64,000 bases of DNA from Symbiodinium natans (GCA_905221605.1 CAJNDS010002432.1:248001-312000); one strand, 5' to 3'. Positions 36,601 to 45,439 are shown, counted from the stretch's first letter. Numbers and translations: made by a program. Notes: a model not told the origin generated them from the sequence alone.

Positions 36601-36964
36601 CCCCCCCCCTTTGGGCAAAGGGGGGCTTAAGCCCCCCTTTAAGCCCCCCTTTAAGCCCCCCTTAAGCCCCCCTTCAAAGGGGTCCCTGCAAAGGGGGTCC
36701 CTTCGGGGGGTCAAAGCCCTTAAGCCCCCCCTTAAGCCCCCCTTAAGCCCCCCCTTAAGCCCCCCCTTAAGCCCCCCCTTAAGCCCCCCCTTAAGCCCCC
36801 CCTTTAAGCCCCCCTTAAGCCCCCCCCTTAAGCCCCCCCCTTAAAGCCGCCTTGAAGCCCCCCTTTAAGCCCCCCTTTAAGCCCCCCTTTAAGCCCCCCT
36901 TTAAGCCCCCTTTAAGCCCCCCTTTAAGCCCCCCTTTAAGCCCCCTTTAAGCCCCCCTTTAAGC
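36601..36964. repeat. CCCCCC(T)TTAAG low-complexity array, left of virus
   Basis: Short units such as AAGCCCCCCTTT are repeated about thirty times and run directly into the left viral terminus. The outermost unit is reversed (CTTTGGGCAAAGGGGGGC). The same array resumes on the other side of the virus, which shows that the virus inserted into it. Confidence 0.95.
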
Positions 36965-37203
36965 AGTTAGGGTAGGGCATCCCTGTTTTCCCATGCTATG
37001 CCACAACGCCTCAACCGAAAAATCCCTGACCCCCACCCTACACTTTACAACTTTACCACCGAAAAACCCCAATTACCACATCCCTACCTCACCCAATTTA
37101 ACCAACAATAAACCGAAAATTCCCAACATCTGAATTCCAAACCAACTTTCAAAACCACCCCCTAACTCACAAACCCGAAATTCACGATTTTTGAATTGAT
37201 AAT
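36965..37203. repeat. Left terminal inverted repeat, 239 bp
   Basis: It begins AGTTAGGGTAGGGCATCCC. Base-by-base comparison with the reverse complement of 57,962-58,200 shows no mismatch over 239 positions; the next base differs. Confidence 0.98.
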
Positions 37204-37237
37204 TCTACTCAACATTCTTTGTTGTTGAATAGAATTT

Positions 37238-37477
37238 TCATTGGTAATATTTGTAATTATCCTCATACAGTTTGATTATTTCTTTCTGTAATGAAATCTG
37301 TTTATCTAAATATTTCATTTCTTTATCAAAATGTTCCTGCTCTTCCTTTTCTATTACGCATTTTTGCTTTATTTCCACGATTTTGCTTTCCCTGCTTTCT
37401 TTGATGATTTCTAATTTTTCTAATTCGTGCTTTGCTACTCTGTATTGTATCTCAAACAGTTCGTCGTGAACGGTCAT
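37238..37477 (-). CDS. Small coiled-coil viral protein (79 aa)
   Basis: Rich in Glu, Lys, Ile and Leu with heptad spacing over nearly its whole length; predicted as one long coiled coil. It is the outermost gene on the left, just inside the inverted repeat. The upstream 50 bases match those of the next gene. No family is recognised. Confidence 0.7.
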   Translation of the reverse strand: MTVHDELFEIQYRVAKHELEKLEIIKESRESKIVEIKQKCVIEKEEQEHFDKEMKYLDKQISLQKEIIKLYEDNYKYYQ

Positions 37478-37531
37478 ATATTATAAACTATATATTTTTT
37501 AAAACTTTTAAAACTTTTTTATACATAAAAA
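37478..37531 (-). promoter_or_regulatory. Repeated AT-rich upstream element, copy 1
   Basis: About 50 bases directly before the start codon (on the minus strand ending GTTTATAATATATG) are nearly identical to the stretch before the gene at 37,806. Two AAAAGTTTT blocks are included. Such sharing between adjacent viral genes suggests a promoter. Confidence 0.55.
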
Positions 37532-37536
37532 ATTGT

Positions 37537-37806
37537 TTATAACAATTGGCATTCTCTTAAACGCTTCTCTAAATAACTTTTTCTCTGGTTTATATTTTTT
37601 ATATAGTGGTCGTCTGCTGATGATTTCTCGATTGATTTTTCCATTTCCTTTATCAATGCTTCAACTTTTAATAACAATGAATATTGATTTCTTGCAAATT
37701 CATTTCTTAAATTGTCCATTTCTTCTTCAAGATGCAAAGCATTTTCTTTATATATGCTTTTTGTAATATCTTTGCCTGTCGCAATTTCATAAATCGTTTT
37801 TAACAT
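37537..37806 (-). CDS. Small coiled-coil viral protein (89 aa)
   Basis: Helical and charged, with LEEEMDNLRNEFARNQ and a Lys/Glu-rich C-terminal half. It resembles its neighbours in size and coiled-coil character but not clearly in sequence. It may be structural or a scaffold; no function is assigned. Confidence 0.7.
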   Translation of the reverse strand: MLKTIYEIATGKDITKSIYKENALHLEEEMDNLRNEFARNQYSLLLKVEALIKEMEKSIEKSSADDHYIKNINQRKSYLEKRLRECQLL

Positions 37807-37860
37807 ATATATTATAAACTATATATTTTTTAAAACTTTTAAAACTTTTTTTATACATAA
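37807..37860 (-). promoter_or_regulatory. Repeated AT-rich upstream element, copy 2
   Basis: Near-identical to 37,478-37,531 over about 50 bases, differing mainly in the length of a T run. It abuts the start codon of the 89-residue gene. Confidence 0.55.
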
Positions 37861-38105
37861 ACATCGCCCTCTTTTTTGATTTCGTAGTATTCCATCGTTG
37901 TTGGTTTTGGGTTTGTAATATCTCCGTTGTTTAGTTTTGTCAAATATGCTTTTCTTTTGTTTTGATATGTTGTATCTTTTGTTGATTTTGTTGTGGTGCT
38001 GGAAACTGGTGTAAATAGTTTGTTGTGTATTTCTTCTATTTTGTTATTAATATTTTCTAATGTGTTGTTGATATCGTTAAGTGTGTCCTCCAAACCTTCG
38101 GTCAT
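37851..38105 (-). CDS. Small viral protein with N-terminal coiled coil (84 aa)
   Basis: The first 35 residues have Asn/Ile/Leu heptads (LEDTLNDINNTLENINNK), followed by a Thr/Ser linker and a basic tail. It ends 36 bases from the stop of the large replication gene. Function unknown. Confidence 0.65.
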   Translation of the reverse strand: MTEGLEDTLNDINNTLENINNKIEEIHNKLFTPVSSTTTKSTKDTTYQNKRKAYLTKLNNGDITNPKPTTMEYYEIKKEGDVYV

Positions 38106-38141
38106 ATAAAATACTAAACATTATTTTTAAAACTTTTATTT

Positions 38142-41100
38142 TTAAAATTGTTCCTTATCACTTGCCGCGCAGTTGCACTTCTTACAGTATGCTATGCAGT
38201 TGCTTATGGTATGTGTTTGCGAATTATCTTTTCGTTGCGCTGTCAGATTTGTTGTTATGTTTCCGCTTTTTAATTTAACATAAAATTCCACACTGCATTT
38301 TTCACAGAAACCGCTTAACCTATCTAACATCCATTGGGCAGTTATGTAGTTCTTATGGTCTATCTTTCTTTTGCCTGCCCTGTCCTGTTCTTTGTAGTTC
38401 TGCACCTTGCGCTCTAAATATTTAAAGATACATTGTTTATTAAATGTAGTATCTTTATTATCATCATACCTGTAAAACCTGACCTTATTTAAATCGGTTG
38501 CTCTCGTGATTGCCGTCCATAACCACTCCTTAGAAATATTAAAATGATGATAATCAAAGATTGTTATACCCGTGTTTATGCTGGAACCCTGCACACTATG
38601 ACAAGTATAACAGTAACTAAATATAAAGTGCTTCCTTAAAACATCAATGGGTAGGGTTTGTATATTTCCTTCGTGTTCCTCTTTTAGTTTCACCTTATCG
38701 CCGTTAATCTCATGAATAATGTATCTAAAATTAACTTGAAATTTATATTCGGTTGTTTTTAAATACTCCCTGCATATAACCACCTCGCCTATGTCATATT
38801 CGTTTTTGTGGTTCTGTTGCCTCCTTATTTCGTTGCTGACCTCCTTGCATGTATCGTTTAAGTATGCTATGTTGTTATTGTTTGTTTGTATGTCGTCGGT
38901 GTATTGAAAGTATTTTTCTATCAACTGTTTCGTGTTCACTTTGTTTATAAATATGTCGTCGTATATGTTTGCTAATTTGTCTTTGTCCTCCTGAGTTGTT
39001 AACCGCTTACACTCCCGTAAATAAATATGATATTTAAAAATTTTGTTTATGCAGTGGTTTGCATATACTTCGTGGTCGTGTAGGTTAGTTATTTCCGAAA
39101 CGGGTTTTAATTGCTTACCGTCGCCGGTTGCCACCACCATTAAATCCTTATGTGTTCCGACGAACTCCCTAATTTTATTCAAAACCCTTAACCCGTTAAA
39201 ATAAATCTCGTCAAACACTATAACATCATAATTAGAATAGTCAAACTTTTCTAATTTTTCGTCGCCGACTGCTATGGAAAAGAATTTGTTAATTGTCGTG
39301 GCATCCTTTCCGTATTTTTGAACCAGTTTATTAGTAGGGCACACGAACAGCACTTTTAAACCTAAGTCCCTGATTTTTTCGCATATATAACTTTTACCAG
39401 AACCGGCATACTTTGCCCTAATCATCACGTGCTTTACTGAAAAAATCTTCTCTATGATTTTCGTTGTGTCGTATTCGTTTTGTATGTCTATCTTCTTGTT
39501 TATATACACTGGTATTTTAAGTGCTGTGTTTTCTTTTATGTGATAGTCCTCCTTGGGCATTATTATATCCTCGTTGCTTTTATTAACCCTCCACTGACCT
39601 ATGCACTTTGTAGATGCCCCCGATTTAATTCCCAATGCTTCTTTCACTTTGGGCAGGTCTTCGAGGTTTATAACAAATGCGTCGGTTTTGACACTATAAG
39701 GTTTAACACCGCATTTAAGTAACCTGTTATAACACTGATACATAGTAAAGTTATGCTGTTGCAACAACATTTCCTTTATATAAACGAACCCATTTGCCAG
39801 TTTCGTTTTATCGGATATATTTACTATGTAATACGTCTCTCCATCCGATATTTCGTTCCATTCGGTGCATTCCTCGTCGTCCATTTCATAAAATTTAACT
39901 TCCTCTTCTGTTAGTTTGTGTATTTTCCCCCCGTATTTTTGTTGAAAATCCGATGCCTCCTTTAGATTTTTGAACAGTATGCTTTTTTGGTCGGTGCTGT
40001 TGGTTCGTTCTAAAAGTCCAAAATTCACCACCGCCACCTGCTTTTTAATTGCCATGTCCTCCTCGTCGTTTTCACTTATTTTTTTGTCCCATAACTCCCC
40101 GACTATGTTTTTATAATTCACCGAATGCTGGAACGAAGGTTGTTTATAACTTATGATTTTAATTTCTGATGTGTCCAACTGCTTTAAATACAAACCGTAT
40201 AAGAGACAAACCTTCTTGTTTAACATTATATTATTTTTCTCACCTGTGTTCTGAACATAATATAGGGTGTAATCGTGCATTTTGTTAAAATCCATTTGTT
40301 CTGTATATGGTTGCCACACGTCAAACTGATTAAAACCGAATGTCTCCACAATATCCATAAACGATTTAGTAAATGCTTTGGACATATCCAGTTCCACTTT
40401 CGGCATCGTATCCGAAAACTTATGTGATACAAACATACCCACAGGCACTATGGTTTTCGCCTCTTCGTATATATCTATGTCCACTTGGTTATAAAACGAT
40501 TTATGAAGTGGATTAAACAAAGACTTATTAAAATCAAACATTGCCTTATTCATATTGTTATAGGTTTCTTCGTTGTCTATTGCCATACATCCGTCCGACG
40601 ATGTTTTTATTAAATTCTGAGTTTTGACTATAAAGGTGGTTTTATTTAATTTCATTCGTATCTCTGACACTATACCCGCTTGAAAACGAATTTTAGGTTC
40701 ATATCCACCGTTTAGCATTTGAAATAATATTTTTGTGAGGTTGTTGTCCTCGGGCACTAAGTATTTCGTTATAGGTTCTTTATCCTTACTGACCAGTTTT
40801 AATATTTCGTAAGCGTCCCTAATCATTATAAACTGCGGCGGTTCTTCCTTTTCGTTTATGTGATAATCGGTCGTTGCTTTCACTATGGGTTTTTTGCCTA
40901 CATTGTCCAGTTTCTGCTGTATGCTTTTTAGGTTGTTGTTCATTGTGTAGATGTGACTGTTTTTCACAAAAGCATAAAAACATTTCAGATTTTTGTTTGC
41001 CTCTTCGGGTTCGTGTCTGTATATAAGATTTTCACAGCAATCAAAAATTCGGGCAGGAACCCTGTAATGTTTAAAGACTTTATCCATTTCGTTAATGGTT

Positions 41101-42011
41101 GCCCCCCTGCTGTAAAAATCGTTTCTACCGATTATTTCCATAATCCTTTCCCTCGTTAGTCTGTCCCTTCTTTTATCGTTCATAAGACTGTCTTTATAAA
41201 AATCGCTTAAAGCATTAATCCAACATTGATTATCAACGTGTTCGTTGTTGCTTATCGCTTCCTTTAGGTTGTATAAGTTATGATTAACAGGGGTGCTGAC
41301 ATAACGATGGTATATAGATATAAGGTTGATGTCGGTTAAACTCTCGTCCATAATGTTAAACTTCTCCCCTTTCTTATTGACTACCTCCACCTGCTGTATT
41401 TTAATTGCGTCGAATAGGTTGTCATAGTATTTCGTTAAGTCGTCCACCATTTGCTTAAAGTCCTTGTCTTTGTTAAGTAGTTCTATTACCTCTCTGAATT
41501 TTGCATTTTCATTAAAACTTCTTTTGTTTATTAAGTCCTCTTTGGTTTCAAATCTGAAAATAAGATTTTTAACCAGTCCCTTATCAAAGTCTTTTGCTTT
41601 GATGGTCGCCTGTCTCATGTCAAAGTTTTCAATGTAAAAGGCCGTTTCAAATTTTTTAAAAGCGGGTTTCACCTTTTCGTTTCGCGGTTTCCTTGTGGTA
41701 TAAAGTTGGAAGTTTATTAAATATGTGTTTTGACTTTTGGTTTCCGCTAGTCTTTCGTTTAATGGTTTTGCCTTCTTAGTTTTGGGTATGGTGTCCTTGT
41801 ATTGCTTGAATGCTTTTTCATAGGTTTTTTTGTTCTTAGAGGTTAAACCTTTTATTAAATTCTCGGCGGTTGCTATGTTTCCGATTTTACGCTCCTGATA
41901 TAACTTGATGATTTCGTTAATTCTTTTTTGTGTGGTTTTGTTTGCTCCTTCAAACACCTTGTCCTTCAATTTGTTAAGTTGGATAAGATTACTCCTGATA
42001 AACTTGCTCAT
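38142..42011 (-). CDS. Replication protein: PolB-like palm + SF1 helicase + HNH-like finger
   Basis: This single 1289-residue protein is the likely replication enzyme of the virus. Residues 1-450 are Lys-rich and unassigned. A polymerase-B-like palm follows, with a motif A candidate VELDMSKAFTKSF (Asp 542), a motif B candidate KKQVAVVNFG (Asn 663) and a motif C candidate YSVKTDAFVI (Asp 777). A canonical SF1 helicase comes next: Walker A AGSGKS (Lys 873), Walker B VIVFDEI (Asp 934), GDGKQLKPV, then CHSVQGSSI and TAITRATDL near residues 1150-1190. The C-terminus holds CEKC, later RKDNSQTHTISNC and CKKCN, resembling an HNH/zinc fold. The helicase is certain. The palm is an inference from motif order, and motif C lacks the usual DTDS, so synthesis activity is not assured. 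Confidence 0.85.
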   Translation of the reverse strand: MSKFIRSNLIQLNKLKDKVFEGANKTTQKRINEIIKLYQERKIGNIATAENLIKGLTSKNKKTYEKAFKQYKDTIPKTKKAKPLNERLAETKSQNTYLINFQLYTTRKPRNEKVKPAFKKFETAFYIENFDMRQATIKAKDFDKGLVKNLIFRFETKEDLINKRSFNENAKFREVIELLNKDKDFKQMVDDLTKYYDNLFDAIKIQQVEVVNKKGEKFNIMDESLTDINLISIYHRYVSTPVNHNLYNLKEAISNNEHVDNQCWINALSDFYKDSLMNDKRRDRLTRERIMEIIGRNDFYSRGATINEMDKVFKHYRVPARIFDCCENLIYRHEPEEANKNLKCFYAFVKNSHIYTMNNNLKSIQQKLDNVGKKPIVKATTDYHINEKEEPPQFIMIRDAYEILKLVSKDKEPITKYLVPEDNNLTKILFQMLNGGYEPKIRFQAGIVSEIRMKLNKTTFIVKTQNLIKTSSDGCMAIDNEETYNNMNKAMFDFNKSLFNPLHKSFYNQVDIDIYEEAKTIVPVGMFVSHKFSDTMPKVELDMSKAFTKSFMDIVETFGFNQFDVWQPYTEQMDFNKMHDYTLYYVQNTGEKNNIMLNKKVCLLYGLYLKQLDTSEIKIISYKQPSFQHSVNYKNIVGELWDKKISENDEEDMAIKKQVAVVNFGLLERTNSTDQKSILFKNLKEASDFQQKYGGKIHKLTEEEVKFYEMDDEECTEWNEISDGETYYIVNISDKTKLANGFVYIKEMLLQQHNFTMYQCYNRLLKCGVKPYSVKTDAFVINLEDLPKVKEALGIKSGASTKCIGQWRVNKSNEDIIMPKEDYHIKENTALKIPVYINKKIDIQNEYDTTKIIEKIFSVKHVMIRAKYAGSGKSYICEKIRDLGLKVLFVCPTNKLVQKYGKDATTINKFFSIAVGDEKLEKFDYSNYDVIVFDEIYFNGLRVLNKIREFVGTHKDLMVVATGDGKQLKPVSEITNLHDHEVYANHCINKIFKYHIYLRECKRLTTQEDKDKLANIYDDIFINKVNTKQLIEKYFQYTDDIQTNNNNIAYLNDTCKEVSNEIRRQQNHKNEYDIGEVVICREYLKTTEYKFQVNFRYIIHEINGDKVKLKEEHEGNIQTLPIDVLRKHFIFSYCYTCHSVQGSSINTGITIFDYHHFNISKEWLWTAITRATDLNKVRFYRYDDNKDTTFNKQCIFKYLERKVQNYKEQDRAGKRKIDHKNYITAQWMLDRLSGFCEKCSVEFYVKLKSGNITTNLTAQRKDNSQTHTISNCIAYCKKCNCAASDKEQF

Positions 42012-42046
42012 ACTATACCTTAGATATATAATTATATTAAATGTTT

Positions 42047-42072
42047 TTTCTTTAAGTAGTTTTCCAAAGAAA
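42047..42072 (-). promoter_or_regulatory. Upstream palindrome of replication gene
   Basis: Arms TTTCTTTA and CAAAGAAA pair around a 10-base loop, 35 bases before the start codon. It is the same element as those upstream of the zinc-module genes. Confidence 0.55.
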
Positions 42073-42088
42073 CTTTTTTATTAATTTT

Positions 42089-43009
42089 TCAAACCTTTAA
42101 TAACTCGAAACGCATATATGGGCGACTGTTTCCTTTTACGTAAAATAAACTGTTGTTATTTTTTTGTTCTATTTTTTCCACTTCGTAAGTGTCTTTGCTC
42201 CATATGCTGGTGCGTTCTTTTTCTCCTGCTTTTTTTTTCCTGTAAATTTTAACTTTACTGCCTTGTTCTATTGTTGGGTATTTCCTTGTTCTGGTTGCTT
42301 GTTGGGTCATATTCTGTGTTGCTTTCAGTTCGTTTTTTTCCTTCATTGCTTCCTTTGGTGTCATTTTAATAGCGGAATGTTCCATTTTATTATTATAGGT
42401 AAGCAAAATTTCAAAAATGTAATCGGTCCATTGAATATTTTTTTTGCCTTTCTTCTCGTCTGCCTCTACTCGTTTGTAAAGCATATCTTTAAATGTTCTA
42501 ATTGCTCGTTCGCTGTGGTTTGCATGTGCTCGCGTCTTGTGGTGTTGTATGCCTTGCTCCTTCAAATAATCCTGTATTGATGTTGTGTTTAATGCGCCTT
42601 CGTCGTCTGTAAATAATATTTTTGGTTTACCTCCCATTTTGTTCATTGTCTCTATCATTCCCGATGCTATGTTTGCTTCGTCTTTGTTTTTAATTGGTGC
42701 GACCTGCATAAACCTACTAAAGACATCAATCATAATTACACCGACCCTAAATTTTTGATTTTCCAAATCGTTTATAAAAAACAAATCCATTTGAAACTCA
42801 TAAAAAGGTTCAGGGGCAATAAATGTATTTCTGCCCCTAATCTGTTTCTTTTGCTCCACATTTTCTTTAAAAAAATTATCAATGTCTGCCATTGTTATAG
42901 ATTTATCTTTTTCTCTTGCATCTTTTAAGGTTTGTTTTTTGCTTCCAAACCCCGACCTATCAAAATAAATCGCGTTTATTATATCATTCTTTTTATTGTG
43001 TTCGCTCAT
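42089..43009 (-). CDS. Retroviral-type DDE integrase
   Basis: This 306-residue rve-fold integrase would insert the viral DNA ends into host DNA, acting on the 239-bp repeats. The catalytic acidic residues are visible: FQMDLFF (Asp 75), LFTDDEG (Asp 135/136) and HSERAIRTF (Glu 167). A C-terminal SH3-like part ends YMRFELLKV. Length matches Polinton and Polinton-like integrases; I see no chromodomain. The frame is intact, and the perfect inverted repeats are consistent with recent activity. It lies between the replication gene and the zinc-module genes, all on the minus strand. Confidence 0.92.
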   Translation of the reverse strand: MSEHNKKNDIINAIYFDRSGFGSKKQTLKDAREKDKSITMADIDNFFKENVEQKKQIRGRNTFIAPEPFYEFQMDLFFINDLENQKFRVGVIMIDVFSRFMQVAPIKNKDEANIASGMIETMNKMGGKPKILFTDDEGALNTTSIQDYLKEQGIQHHKTRAHANHSERAIRTFKDMLYKRVEADEKKGKKNIQWTDYIFEILLTYNNKMEHSAIKMTPKEAMKEKNELKATQNMTQQATRTRKYPTIEQGSKVKIYRKKKAGEKERTSIWSKDTYEVEKIEQKNNNSLFYVKGNSRPYMRFELLKV

Positions 43010-43070
43010 AATAAAAAGGATGAGATATTTATGTTAATAAATTTCTTTATTTATTTTCCCGTTTTGCCTT

Positions 43071-43577
43071 TTACAAAAATATTTTCCTCAAAAATTTTTC
43101 CATAACATTAAGTTCTTGATTTGAAAGGTGTTGCGCGCACCGGTGCAGATAAACTTTGTAGCATAAAATGTTTAAATCTAAGTAGTGCGACTTTTTCATA
43201 TTAAGTATCTTTTCTCGCGTCCAGTTTTTTTGATTAAAATACGACACTTCCCTTCCACCACAAAAGCGGTCAAAATAAGAACTTGGATTTGAAACACAAT
43301 TCCAATTATTCCCCCACACTTCGTGTAAATAACTGGCACTGTTTATGTTAATGTATTTTACTAAGTCTGTGTCTTTTAGTTCTTTTCTTAAACTGCTTGG
43401 ACTACTAAAGTCCTTTAAATTAGACGAGTGTTTTAACAGTATCTTTTTTAAATCGCACTGTGTGCACCGAATATATTTTTTAATATCATTGTTTAATTCT
43501 ATGGGAAGATGGTTTTTACATAAAAGGGCGGTTGTTGTTTTTAAGTCCTCGCACTGCTGACACACCATATCTAACAT
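43071..43577 (-). CDS. Zinc-module protein, copy 1 (168 aa, distinct C-terminus)
   Basis: The first 40 residues (MLDMVCQQCEDLKTTT, later YIRCTQCD) are the same as in the two next genes and hold two CxxC pairs likely binding zinc. From residue 42 on, the sequence is unrelated to the others and contains YFDRFCGGREVSYFNQKNW. It therefore shares only promoter and N-terminal module. Function unknown. Confidence 0.75.
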   Translation of the reverse strand: MLDMVCQQCEDLKTTTALLCKNHLPIELNNDIKKYIRCTQCDLKKILLKHSSNLKDFSSPSSLRKELKDTDLVKYININSASYLHEVWGNNWNCVSNPSSYFDRFCGGREVSYFNQKNWTREKILNMKKSHYLDLNILCYKVYLHRCAQHLSNQELNVMEKFLRKIFL

Positions 43578-43588
43578 ATATAAACAAC

Positions 43589-43617
43589 ATTTCTTTAAAT
43601 ACTTTTTCTAAAGAAAT
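43589..43617 (-). promoter_or_regulatory. Perfect 9-bp-arm palindrome upstream of zinc gene 1
   Basis: Arms ATTTCTTTA and TAAAGAAAT flank an 11-base spacer, 11 bases before the start codon. The same element stands at 44,152-44,180 and, slightly changed, at 44,713-44,741. Confidence 0.6.
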
Positions 43618-43636
43618 GTTTTTATAAAAATCATTT

Positions 43637-44140
43637 TTAATTAATTAATGCTGTGATGTATCTTTTCATAAATAAAGCGTCTTCCTTTTTCATTTTCTTA
43701 TTACAAATCTCACCATAAAAGTCAATAAAAAATGACCTCAAATTTATTTGATGTTTCACCTTCATATTTTCTATTTTCCATTGGTAGTATATTTGTGTCT
43801 GTGTCATTCTGTTATTCCAAAACTTCCCATTGACATAAAATTGGATACAACGAGTTATATACCTTACAAACTCCATAGAAAATTTATTTACTTGTTGTTT
43901 TGTTTTAGGTGTTGCCAATTCGTTTTTGACACCTTTAATGATATAATGAAAAATTATATTTGTTATGTTATGCTTTTTGGATAGTGTTATAAACCTTTTA
44001 TGGTTACATCTGTCATCGCACTGTGTGCACCGAATATATTTTTTAATATCATTGTTTAATTCTATGGGAAGATGGTTTTTACATAAAAGGGCGGTTGTTG
44101 TTTTTAAGTCCTCGCACTGCTGACACACCATATCTAACAT
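43637..44140 (-). CDS. Zinc-module protein, copy 2 (167 aa)
   Basis: The four-Cys N-terminal module is followed by a basic helical domain (FITLSKKHNITNIIFHY, then FVRYITRCIQFYVNG). It is essentially identical to the gene at 44,200-44,694, and the unit including the upstream palindrome repeats with a 563-base period. The Cys pairs plus basic surface suggest nucleic-acid or partner binding; nothing more can be said. Confidence 0.8.
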   Translation of the reverse strand: MLDMVCQQCEDLKTTTALLCKNHLPIELNNDIKKYIRCTQCDDRCNHKRFITLSKKHNITNIIFHYIIKGVKNELATPKTKQQVNKFSMEFVRYITRCIQFYVNGKFWNNRMTQTQIYYQWKIENMKVKHQINLRSFFIDFYGEICNKKMKKEDALFMKRYITALIN

Positions 44141-44151
44141 ATATAAACAAC

Positions 44152-44180
44152 ATTTCTTTAAATACTTTTTCTAAAGAAAT
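44152..44180 (-). promoter_or_regulatory. Perfect 9-bp-arm palindrome upstream of zinc gene 2
   Basis: Identical to the element at 43,589-43,617 and at the same distance from the start codon. Confidence 0.6.
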
Positions 44181-44199
44181 GTTTTTATAAAAATCATTT

Positions 44200-44694
44200 T
44201 TAATTAATTAATGCTGTGATGTATCTTTTCATAAATAAAGCGTCTTCCTTTTTCATTTTCTTATTACAAATCTCACCATAAAAGTCAATAAAAAATGACC
44301 TCAAATTTATTTGATGTTTCACCTTCATATTTTCTATTTTCCATTGGTAGTATATTTGTGTCTGTGTCATTCTGTTATTCCAAAACTTCCCATTGACATA
44401 AAATTGGATACAACGAGTTATATACCTTACAAACTCCATAGAAAATTTATTTACTTGTTGTTTTGTTTTAGGTGTTGCCAATTCGTTTTTGACACCTTTA
44501 ATGATATAATGAAAAATTATATTTGTTATGTTATGCTTTTTGGATAGTGTTATAAACCTTTTATGGTTACATCTGTCATCGCACTGTGTGCACCGAATAT
44601 ATTTTTTAATATCATTGTTTAATTCTATGGGAAGATGGTTTTTACATAAAAGGGCGGTTGTTGTTTTTAAGTCCTCGCACTGCTCACACACCAT
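44200..44694 (-). CDS. Zinc-module protein, copy 3 (164 aa)
   Basis: Identical to copy 2 apart from the first residues (it starts MVCEQCED, three residues later) and the upstream sequence. The near absence of differences marks a very recent tandem duplication. Confidence 0.8.
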   Translation of the reverse strand: MVCEQCEDLKTTTALLCKNHLPIELNNDIKKYIRCTQCDDRCNHKRFITLSKKHNITNIIFHYIIKGVKNELATPKTKQQVNKFSMEFVRYITRCIQFYVNGKFWNNRMTQTQIYYQWKIENMKVKHQINLRSFFIDFYGEICNKKMKKEDALFMKRYITALIN

Positions 44695-44712
44695 ATATAA
44701 TGTTAAGAAAAC

Positions 44713-44741
44713 ATTTCTTTAAATAGTTTTTCCAAAGAAAT
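44713..44741 (-). promoter_or_regulatory. Palindrome upstream of zinc gene 3
   Basis: Arms ATTTCTTTA and CAAAGAAAT (eight of nine pairs) lie 18 bases before the start codon. Confidence 0.55.
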
Positions 44742-44764
44742 TTTTTAATAAAATAATTACTGCC

Positions 44765-44948
44765 TCGGGATGCCCATCCCCACACATCGGGGACGAGCAT
44801 CCCCAAACATCGGGGACGAGCATCCCCAAACATCGGGGATGCCTCTTATTTCAATTTAAAAATGTCCCATCCCCAAACATCGGGGACACCCATCCCCAAA
44901 CATCGGGGACACCTATCCCCAAACATCGGGGATAAGCATCCCCAAAAC
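44765..44948. repeat. Array of GC-rich palindromes in AT-rich virus DNA
   Basis: CATCCCCAAACATCGGGGAC or a close variant occurs six times plus a partial copy, in two groups of three split by about 26 AT-rich bases. Each unit can fold CCCC against GGGG around a short AAACAT loop. It occupies the largest intergenic gap of the minus-strand half. A replication origin, packaging site or regulatory array are all possible. Confidence 0.85.
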
Positions 44949-45010
44949 ATAAAAATTATTCAAAAATATTAAAAATATTTATTTTAATAAAAAATATTAT
45001 TAAAATAAAT

Positions 45011-45439
45011 TTATTTTTTTGTTGGTGTTGTTTCTTCTTGTTCTTTTGCTGTTTTCTTTTTACTTGCTTTCTTTGGTTTTGGTTCTTTAGGTTCTTTAGG
45101 TTCTTTTGGTTCTTTAGGTTCTTTAATTTGTTTTGTTCGTTTAAATACATCTGTGTCTTTTAAAACATTCGCATTTTCCATTGGTATTACTTGTCTTCCT
45201 TTCTTTTCAAATTTTACAGTTAATTCTTCATTTATCTCATCCTCATTTACTGCTATTAGTTGCTCTTGTTCTTCCAAAATTTTGTTAAGTTTTTTTCGTC
45301 TTAAATGGTTTCGTGTGTTTTCCCTCTTTTTCATCATAAACGTTTCGTCTTCTTTTTTTTTGCGATAATACAATCTTCCATAAATTGCCAGTTGCTCTTT
45401 TATCTCTTCCATTGTCATATCCTCGGGCATAGTAGGCAT
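45011..45439 (-). CDS. Basic viral protein with KEP repeats (142 aa)
   Basis: The N-terminus begins MPTMPEDMTMEEIKEQL and is helical. The middle is Lys/Arg-rich. Near residue 110 is a run of KEP/KEPKEP repeats followed by a Lys-rich tail. This composition is typical of DNA-condensing or scaffold-like viral proteins, but no family is recognised. The KEP run is encoded by a short tandem DNA repeat (45,080-45,125), so its length may vary between copies. Confidence 0.7.
   Translation of the reverse strand: MPTMPEDMTMEEIKEQLAIYGRLYYRKKKEDETFMMKKRENTRNHLRRKKLNKILEEQEQLIAVNEDEINEELTVKFEKKGRQVIPMENANVLKDTDVFKRTKQIKEPKEPKEPKEPKEPKPKKASKKKTAKEQEETTPTKK

Noticed and set aside
36596-36844. Pro/Leu-rich 82-codon frame
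   Set aside because: It is translation of CCCCCCTTAAG repeat.
38142-42011. Calling the large protein a confirmed DNA polymerase
   Set aside because: Only motif order supports the palm, and motif C is atypical; the helicase part alone is secure.
44765-44948. CRISPR array
   Set aside because: Units are contiguous palindromes with no unique spacers of constant length, and the setting is a eukaryotic virus.
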